DNA of 10,354 bases. It comes from Casp-actino8 sp046082625 (lineage in GTDB: Bacteria; Actinomycetota; Acidimicrobiia; Acidimicrobiales; Ilumatobacteraceae). Position numbers and translations under genes: made by a program. The notes below the pieces were generated by a model. That model saw only the letters and a program-made list of their open reading frames with translations. It had not been told where the DNA came from and ran no database searches. Location of the stretch: contig JBJTYE010000053.1 in the NCBI GenBank assembly GCA_046082625.1, forward strand, positions 1 through 10,354, read 5' to 3'. Each line of letters starts with the position of its first letter. The first letter of the stretch is position 1. Positions 6,534 through 10,354 of the stretch are shown piece after piece.

Positions 6534-7189
6534 CGGTGGGATCCCCAGGTGTCCCAATGGGTCATCTGGGCAGCCGGAAGACGATGGGCCGGCTTGAAGT
6601 CGTCGCCGGTGTAGTAGGCCACCGGGAACAACGCCGTCTGCGTCCAGCCGTCGGGGATGCCGAGGAGCTGGGCGATCTCTTGTTCATGGAACAAGTGAAT
6701 GGTGGTCCACGCCGTGCCGAGCCCGCGGGCCCGCAGCGCCAACATGAAACTCCAGGCCGCCGGAAGGATGGAACCGTACGTACTGGCCTGGGCGACCACC
6801 ATCGGCACCGCTTCAACTCGCCCCTGGACACACGGGATGACGTGGACCGGCACGCGTTCCAGCACCTCACTGAGATAGCCCGCCGACTCCATGACCTTGG
6901 GCATGACGTGTTCGCGCGGATCACCTGGCGGCAACGGCGGTGGATATCCCGAGCCGGTCATGGTTTCCATCCCGCGTCGATAGGCGTCCGCGATCACCCG
7001 ACGTTTGTCGGCATCCGTCACCACCACGAAGGCCCAATTCTGAGCATTGGTTCCGGTCGGAGCCTGAAGGGCGACTTCGATGCACTCCTGCACCACCGAT
7101 GGCTCGACCGGTCGATCCAGATCGAGTCGCTTGCGAACCGATCGGGTGGTGGTGAGCAACTTGTCGGCGGCAGCGCGGTCGATGGTCAT
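6530..7189 (-). CDS. Nitroreductase-family flavoprotein
   Basis: FMN-dependent NAD(P)H oxidoreductase of the nitroreductase superfamily, 219 residues, cytoplasmic and probably dimeric. TTRSVRKRLD (14-23) is the N-terminal FMN phosphate-binding segment, with Arg16, Ser17 and Arg19. QAPTGTNAQNWAFVVV (from 42) is the conserved FMN-contacting block. ARGLGTAWTT and LLGIPDGWTQTALFPVAYY toward the C-terminus match the family's later blocks. The natural substrate (quinones, nitro compounds, enones or others) cannot be told. The ATG at 7189 has no Shine-Dalgarno sequence but follows TAGCCT by six bases, suggesting an internal leaderless promoter although the DUF2231 gene ends only nine bases upstream. 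It overlaps the start of the PNPOx-like gene, so the two flavoproteins are likely co-expressed. Confidence 0.9.
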   Translation of the reverse strand: MTIDRAAADKLLTTTRSVRKRLDLDRPVEPSVVQECIEVALQAPTGTNAQNWAFVVVTDADKRRVIADAYRRGMETMTGSGYPPPLPPGDPREHVMPKVMESAGYLSEVLERVPVHVIPCVQGRVEAVPMVVAQASTYGSILPAAWSFMLALRARGLGTAWTTIHLFHEQEIAQLLGIPDGWTQTALFPVAYYTGDDFKPAHRLPAAQMTHWDTWGSHR

Positions 7190-7195
7190 GGCCGC

Positions 7196-7201
7196 AGGCT
7201 A
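7196..7201 (-). promoter_or_regulatory. -10 hexamer TAGCCT of the nitroreductase, overlapping a stop codon
   Basis: TAGCCT on the minus strand ends six bases before the nitroreductase ATG. Its first three bases, TAG (7201-7199), are the stop codon of the DUF2231 gene, so one triplet may serve both purposes. There is no good -35 box, which would lie within the DUF2231 coding sequence. Confidence 0.45.
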
Positions 7202-7714
7202 ATCCGAGTCGTCATATCGTCCGTCACCGCCGGAGCGGTCCGATTCTCCCTCGGATCCGTTCCCGATTCGATCGGACCACACGCTCTCCGCTCCGGTGTG
7301 ACCGGCGTTGGCGATCGTGACCACCGCACCGACCGAAACCACGGCCACCACGATCGAGGCGGCGACGGTACGAAAGCGACCGGCCGCCAGCACCTTGCGG
7401 GCCACCATCAGAGCCAGCACCACCACGAACAACACGAGCGAGACATTGCGGGCCATCTCGCCCAATTCGGCATGACGTTCGATGGCGTCGGTTTCACGCA
7501 CGCTTTCTTCGAGGGCCTCCCCACTGCCGGCGGCCAGGATGGCACCCAGGGCACCCACCCCGGCTGCACCGACCACCCACCAACCCCACTTGGCGATGAA
7601 ACGCGGAAAGACCGCCAGGATCAGAGCCCCGGTCGCCGCCAGGGGGACCACCACGACCGGAAGGTGCACGAACAATGGATGAGCCGGCAGGCCAGCGAGT
7701 TTCTCGATTTCCAT
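7199..7714 (-). CDS. DUF2231-like integral membrane protein, four predicted membrane segments
   Basis: 171 residues with about four hydrophobic segments (roughly 16-36, 44-62, 90-106 and 116-135) and a polar acidic C-terminal tail ending YDDSD. LPAHPLFVHLPVVVVPLA near the N-terminus (His12, His17) is the hallmark opening of the DUF2231 family. ERHAELGEMA (79-88) and NAGHTGAESVW (136-146) fit its later conserved histidine and glycine positions. The family has no settled biochemical role; its conserved histidines have invited speculation about heme or metal, which I cannot support here. The frame is open to 7915, but the extra 67 residues are polar, lack family features and cross the peroxiredoxin promoter, so the ATG at 7714 is chosen. 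AGGA stands four bases before it. It heads the unit with the nitroreductase and PNPOx-like genes. Confidence 0.78.
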   Translation of the reverse strand: MEIEKLAGLPAHPLFVHLPVVVVPLAATGALILAVFPRFIAKWGWWVVGAAGVGALGAILAAGSGEALEESVRETDAIERHAELGEMARNVSLVLFVVVLALMVARKVLAAGRFRTVAASIVVAVVSVGAVVTIANAGHTGAESVWSDRIGNGSEGESDRSGGDGRYDDSD

Positions 7715-7730
7715 GTCTTCCTGCCTAGCA

Positions 7731-7759
7731 GGGGTACCTGGGGCCGGTTCCGGGACCAA
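7731..7759 (-). promoter_or_regulatory. Possible promoter of the DUF2231 unit: TTGGTC, 17 bases, TACCCC
   Basis: On the minus strand TTGGTC (7759-7754) and TACCCC (7736-7731) are separated by 17 bases. The first three bases of the -35 box fit; the -10 box is poor, lacking the final T. The leader would be short and include the AGGA site. Confidence 0.3.
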
Positions 7760-7773
7760 CGGCTCTTTCTCCG

Positions 7774-7798
7774 ATTCCCGATAGGAATGGTCGGGAAT
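7774..7798. promoter_or_regulatory. Inverted repeat ATTCCCGA-N9-TCGGGAAT, operator candidate before the peroxiredoxin
   Basis: Two perfect eight-base arms, 7774-7781 and 7791-7798, flank nine bases, for a 25-base dyad. The right arm runs into a second palindrome, GGGAATTCCC (7793-7802), that stops two bases before the -10 hexamer TATCCT. The dyad covers the place where the -35 box of the peroxiredoxin promoter should lie, and no good -35 box is seen there. That suggests regulation by a dimeric transcription factor. I do not recognise the site as belonging to a named regulator. Confidence 0.5.
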
Positions 7799-7804
7799 TC
7801 CCCC

Positions 7805-7810
7805 TATCCT
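7805..7810 (+). promoter_or_regulatory. -10 hexamer TATCCT of the peroxiredoxin
   Basis: TATCCT matches four of six consensus positions including the key A and final T. Transcription would begin near 7817, giving a leader of about 27 bases that includes the AGGAGG site. The base run 17 upstream (TAGGAA) is a poor -35 box, as in promoters needing an activator or another sigma factor. Confidence 0.5.
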
Positions 7811-7831
7811 TCGGAGTCGGACAATTCCACC

Positions 7832-7837
7832 AGGAGG
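7832..7837 (+). promoter_or_regulatory. Consensus ribosome binding site AGGAGG of the peroxiredoxin
   Basis: A perfect AGGAGG with six bases to the ATG at 7844, the strongest translation signal in the window. It fixes the start and suggests an abundantly made protein. The reading frame runs open far upstream, so this site is needed to place the start. Confidence 0.85.
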
Positions 7838-7843
7838 ATCATC

Positions 7844-8479
7844 ATGACCGTTCGTCTCGGAGACACCGCTCCCGACTTCACCGCCGACACCACCCAGGGC
7901 ACGATCTCGTTCCACGAGTGGCTCGGAGACTCATGGGGCGTGCTCTTCAGCCACCCCAAGGACTTCACACCGGTGTGCACCACCGAACTGGGATATGTGG
8001 CCCGCATCAAGCCCGAATTCGACAAGCGCAACGTCAAGGTGATCGGCCTGTCGGTCGATCCGGTGGACAGCCACGTGAAATGGGAAGGCGACATCGCCGA
8101 GACTCAAGGCACCGCCGTCAACTTCCCGATGATCGGCGATCCCGATCGCAAGGTGAGTGATCTCTACGACATGATCCACCCCAACGCCAACGACACCTTG
8201 ACGGTCCGCAGCGTGTTCGTGATCGGACCGGACAAGAAGGTCAAGCTCACCATCACCTATCCCGCATCGACCGGCCGCAATTTCGACGAGATCCTCCGGG
8301 TCATCGATTCGCTGCAGCTCACCGCCAAACACAAAGTGGCCACCCCGGCCAACTGGAAGGACGGCGACGACGTGATCATCGGTGCGGCGGTCACCGATGA
8401 CGAGGCCAAGACTCTCTTCCCGCAGGGTTGGAAAACCGTCAAGCCTTACCTGCGCGTTCTGCCCCAGCCCAAGAAGTGA
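7844..8479 (+). CDS. 1-Cys peroxiredoxin of the Prx6 type
   Basis: Thiol peroxidase reducing hydrogen peroxide, alkyl or lipid hydroperoxides in the cytoplasm. 211 residues with a thioredoxin fold. SHPKDFTPVCTTELG holds the peroxidatic Cys45 in the Prx6-type PxxxTxxC context. VIGLSVDPVDSHVKW and FPMIGDPDRKVSDLYDMIHP follow. TVRSVFVIGPDKKV contains the arginine that completes the active site. The long C-terminal part (NWKDGDDVIIG to the end at VLPQPKK) is the extra domain of Prx6-type enzymes, absent from AhpC/Prx5 forms. Cys45 is the only cysteine in the protein, so the enzyme must depend on an external reductant and cannot form an intramolecular disulfide. The start is set by the AGGAGG site. 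A 13-base-pair hairpin begins two bases after the stop. A dyad at 7774-7798 likely controls it, plausibly in response to peroxide. Confidence 0.95.
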   Translation: MTVRLGDTAPDFTADTTQGTISFHEWLGDSWGVLFSHPKDFTPVCTTELGYVARIKPEFDKRNVKVIGLSVDPVDSHVKWEGDIAETQGTAVNFPMIGDPDRKVSDLYDMIHPNANDTLTVRSVFVIGPDKKVKLTITYPASTGRNFDEILRVIDSLQLTAKHKVATPANWKDGDDVIIGAAVTDDEAKTLFPQGWKTVKPYLRVLPQPKK

Positions 8480-8481
8480 TC

Positions 8482-8526
8482 TCTGCCGGGACGGGCGACG
8501 CTGAACACGCCGTCCGTCCCGGCAGA
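8482..8526 (+). terminator. Long hairpin after the peroxiredoxin; likely terminator, no U tract
   Basis: A perfect 13-base inverted repeat, TCTGCCGGGACGG (8482-8494) and CCGTCCCGGCAGA (8514-8526), encloses a 19-base loop that can add a short GCG/CGC stem. It begins just after the peroxiredoxin stop. The arm is followed by AUGACUCC rather than a U run, so it would be a non-canonical terminator or 3' stabiliser. Its right arm overlaps the presumed -10 box of the ABC ATPase gene. Confidence 0.6.
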
Positions 8527-8528
8527 AT
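8501..8528 (+). promoter_or_regulatory. Possible promoter of the ABC ATPase: CTGAAC, 16 bases, CAGAAT
   Basis: CAGAAT (8523-8528) has the conserved A and T of a -10 box and ends six bases before the ATG at 8535, as at the other apparent leaderless starts. CTGAAC (8501-8506), in the hairpin loop, is a weak -35 candidate. No Shine-Dalgarno sequence precedes the ATG. Confidence 0.4.
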
Positions 8529-8534
8529 GACTCC

Positions 8535-9269
8535 ATGACCCAGTCCACGGTGGCCGCCCAGGCGGTCAACGCCTACAAGATCTATGGATCCGACGACAGT
8601 GAGGTGCGGGCACTCGACGGAGTCACCGTGTCCTTCGAACTCGGCAAGTTCACGGCCATCATGGGACCGTCGGGAAGCGGAAAGAGCACATTGATGCACT
8701 GCCTGGCCGGACTCGACGGCCTGACGGCGGGAACGGTGATCATCGGAGACACCGACCTGGCGCAACTCGATGACAAGGCGCTCACCAAGTTGCGCCGCGA
8801 AAAGGTGGGCTTCATCTTCCAGGCCTACAACCTGATCCCCACCCTCACGGCGCTCGAGAACATCACTCTCCCCATGGATCTCGGTGGTCAGAACATCGAC
8901 AAGGAATGGCTGGACACGGTGATCGATGCCATGGGTCTGCGCAATCGCCTGCACCATCGGCCGAGCGAACTCTCCGGTGGCCAACAGCAGCGAGTCGCGG
9001 TGGCGCGAGCCCTGGCCAGCAAACCGCAGATCATCTTCGCCGACGAGCCCACCGGCAACCTCGACAGCCGCACCGGAGCTGAGATCCTGCGCTTCATGAA
9101 GCACGCCGTGTCCGATCTCGGTCAGACCATCGTGATGGTCACCCACGATCCGGTGGCCGCCGCGTATGCGGATCGCGTGGTGTTCCTCGGGGACGGCAAG
9201 GTGGTCGACGAACTGATCGACCCGACGGCGGCCGAAGTTCTCGACCGCATGAAGCGACTCGGCAGCTGA
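8535..9269 (+). CDS. ABC transporter ATP-binding protein, LolD/MacB/FtsE type
   Basis: Cytoplasmic ATPase subunit of 244 residues that should power the membrane protein encoded next. Walker A is GPSGSGKST (44-52), the Q-loop glutamine is Gln96 in FIFQAYNLIPTLTALEN, the signature is LSGGQQQRVAVARAL (146-160), Walker B is IIFADE (166-171) followed by PTGNLD, and the switch histidine is His204 in VTHDP. All catalytic residues are present. FQAYNLIPTLTALEN and the EPTGNLD form are typical of the MacB/LolD group, which drives mechanotransmission (export of lipoproteins, peptides or antibiotics) rather than solute import. The start at 8535 gives the expected N-terminus. The permease begins 11 bases after the stop, so both genes are probably one transcript. 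Confidence 0.95.
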   Translation: MTQSTVAAQAVNAYKIYGSDDSEVRALDGVTVSFELGKFTAIMGPSGSGKSTLMHCLAGLDGLTAGTVIIGDTDLAQLDDKALTKLRREKVGFIFQAYNLIPTLTALENITLPMDLGGQNIDKEWLDTVIDAMGLRNRLHHRPSELSGGQQQRVAVARALASKPQIIFADEPTGNLDSRTGAEILRFMKHAVSDLGQTIVMVTHDPVAAAYADRVVFLGDGKVVDELIDPTAAEVLDRMKRLGS

Positions 9270-9280
9270 CCGCCGACCAC

Positions 9281-10354
9281 ATGTCGACTCCTCTCCCCCG
9301 CCTCACCCTGCGCGGCGTCCTGGCCCGCAAGTTCCGCATCCTGCTGACCATCCTCGCCGTGGTCAGCGGCGTGGCCTTCGTGTCCGGGGCGTTCATCCTC
9401 ACCGACAGTGTGAAGTCGGCCATCAGCAGCATCTTCGAAGAGCTGCGCGGGGACATCGATCTCGAGATCCGCAGCACCATCGCCTTCGGCGACGAGGCCA
9501 CCGCTGAGCGAGATCCCGTACCGGTGTCGCTCATCGACAACATCGCCGCCGTACCCGGAGTCGCTCTGGCCGAAGCCAACATCATCGCCGCCGCCACCAT
9601 CATTGATATCGATGGCGATCCGTTGCGCACCTCCGGGCCGGCCTTCGGGATCTCCTGGACCGGACCCGACGGCCTGGATGGTCGCATTCTCCTCGAAGGC
9701 CGCACTCCGACCGGACCTGGAGAAGTGGCCATCGATCAACGGTCGGTGGAACGTGCCAAGTACGACCTCGGTGACACCGTCACCATCGTCGGACCCACGG
9801 GCAAGGGCGAGTTCACCTTGGTGGGCCTCACCGGCACCAAGACCAGTTCAGGAAGCGGTGGTGCCAGCATCGCCGCCTTCGATCCCGTCACCGCCGACGA
9901 GTTCCTCGGTGCCGACGGCCTGGCCGAGTCGATCTACGTCGGAGTCGAAGAGGGCGTGTCGCGCGACGACGTGCGCGCCGACATCGCCGAACTGCTCCCG
10001 TCCACCATCGAAGTCATCCCCGGGGAGCAATCCGCCGAGGAAACTGCCGGAGCCATCAATGACATCATCGACATCTTCGGAAATGTGCTCCTCGGTTTCG
10101 CCGCCGTCTCGCTCTTCGTCAGCGCCTTTCTCATCTTCAATACTTTCGCCATCATCATCAGCCAACGCATGCGCGAACTGGCGCTGCTGCGAGCCGTGGG
10201 GGCCAGTACCCGCCAGATCCGCTCGATGATCATCGGCGAAGCCTTGGTGATCGCCGTCATCGCCACCGTGCTCGGCCTCTTCGCCGGATTGGGCGTGGCA
10301 TCGGGAATCACCGCATTGTTCAATGCCGCCGGAGCGGCATTCCCGGCGGCCGAC
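9281..10354 (+). CDS. ABC transporter permease, MacB/FtsX type, cut by the right edge
   Basis: The frame from the ATG at 9281 is open for 358 codons to the window end with no stop. The translation starts MSTPLPRLTLRGVLARKFR and has one membrane segment at about 20-40. A large extracytoplasmic domain at about 41-265 follows, like the MacB periplasmic core. Then come membrane segments at about 268-293 and 317-346. QRMRELALLRAVGASTRQI (295-313) between them is the conserved cytoplasmic coupling motif of FtsX/MacB/LolC permeases. FVSGAFILTDSV just after the first segment is typical of actinobacterial members of roughly 800-850 residues with two FtsX units, so about half the gene may be missing. 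No clear Shine-Dalgarno sequence precedes it; translation may be coupled to the ATPase gene 11 bases upstream. The transported substrate is unknown. Confidence 0.9.
   Translation, partial: MSTPLPRLTLRGVLARKFRILLTILAVVSGVAFVSGAFILTDSVKSAISSIFEELRGDIDLEIRSTIAFGDEATAERDPVPVSLIDNIAAVPGVALAEANIIAAATIIDIDGDPLRTSGPAFGISWTGPDGLDGRILLEGRTPTGPGEVAIDQRSVERAKYDLGDTVTIVGPTGKGEFTLVGLTGTKTSSGSGGASIAAFDPVTADEFLGADGLAESIYVGVEEGVSRDDVRADIAELLPSTIEVIPGEQSAEETAGAINDIIDIFGNVLLGFAAVSLFVSAFLIFNTFAIIISQRMRELALLRAVGASTRQIRSMIIGEALVIAVIATVLGLFAGLGVASGITALFNAAGAAFPAAD

Noticed and set aside
6536..7843. Upstream extension of the peroxiredoxin frame, over 430 codons
   Set aside because: It is antisense to the nitroreductase and DUF2231 genes and has no domain. 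The consensus AGGAGG six bases before 7844 and the family N-terminus set the true start.
7715..7915. N-terminal extension of the DUF2231 protein by 67 residues
   Set aside because: The extension is polar, unlike the family, and would run through the divergent peroxiredoxin promoter and its first codons.
9122..9739. Minus-strand open frames of about 200 codons under the ATPase-permease junction
   Set aside because: The plus strand has an uninterrupted permease frame from 9281 with membrane segments and the FtsX coupling motif; the minus frames show no domain.
1..10354. CRISPR arrays, tRNA or rRNA genes, insertion sequences, phage or defence systems
   Set aside because: No regularly spaced repeats, transposase or integrase motifs, cloverleaf-like sequence or known defence domains were seen on either strand; nearly all the sequence is explained by ordinary genes.

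Overview
The window is GC-rich, densely packed DNA of actinobacterial character. The evidence is strong GC preference at third codon positions, a luciferase-like (LLM class) oxidoreductase of the F420-dependent type, a long Baeyer-Villiger monooxygenase, an actinobacterial-style MacB/FtsX permease, and several genes that look leaderless, with a TANNNT hexamer six bases before the start codon. I would guess an uncultured or environmental actinobacterium, perhaps Acidimicrobiia, but that is inference. There are ten protein genes, one of them cut by the right edge, and a possible eleventh start at the left edge. I see no RNA gene, insertion sequence, phage gene or CRISPR array.

Layout. At the left, a beta-carbonic anhydrase (52-549, minus) is divergent from peptide chain release factor 3 (prfC, 712-2304, plus). 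They share an AT-rich intergenic island that holds a good promoter for the anhydrase and, inside that promoter, a dyad matching the core of the IscR type 1 operator. prfC then runs tail-to-tail into a two-gene minus-strand unit: an aminoglycoside phosphotransferase/ecdysteroid kinase-like protein (4149-5243) followed by a 601-residue Baeyer-Villiger monooxygenase (2318-4123). Divergent from that unit, across a 58-base gap, is the LLM oxidoreductase (5302-6219, plus). Its end overlaps the end of a minus-strand unit made of a DUF2231 membrane protein (7199-7714), a nitroreductase (6530-7189) and a small PNPOx-like flavin-binding protein (6198-6533). Divergent again is a 1-Cys peroxiredoxin (7844-8479, plus) with a consensus ribosome binding site, an inverted repeat over its promoter and a long hairpin after its stop. 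Last come a LolD/MacB-type ABC ATPase (8535-9269) and its permease (9281 to the window end).

How the genes may work together. The peroxiredoxin, nitroreductase, PNPOx-like protein, LLM oxidoreductase and monooxygenase make this a redox-rich neighbourhood. The kinase-like gene and the monooxygenase look co-transcribed, and the LLM gene shares their intergenic promoter region. That would fit a small catabolic or detoxification module for a ketone or xenobiotic, but no substrate can be read from the sequence. The ABC pair is a separate export or lipoprotein-type transporter.

No clearly new multi-gene system is visible. The most interesting signals are regulatory: the IscR-like operator, the dyad over the peroxiredoxin promoter, the repeated hexamer-six-base-start arrangement, and a hairpin that overlaps the next gene's promoter.
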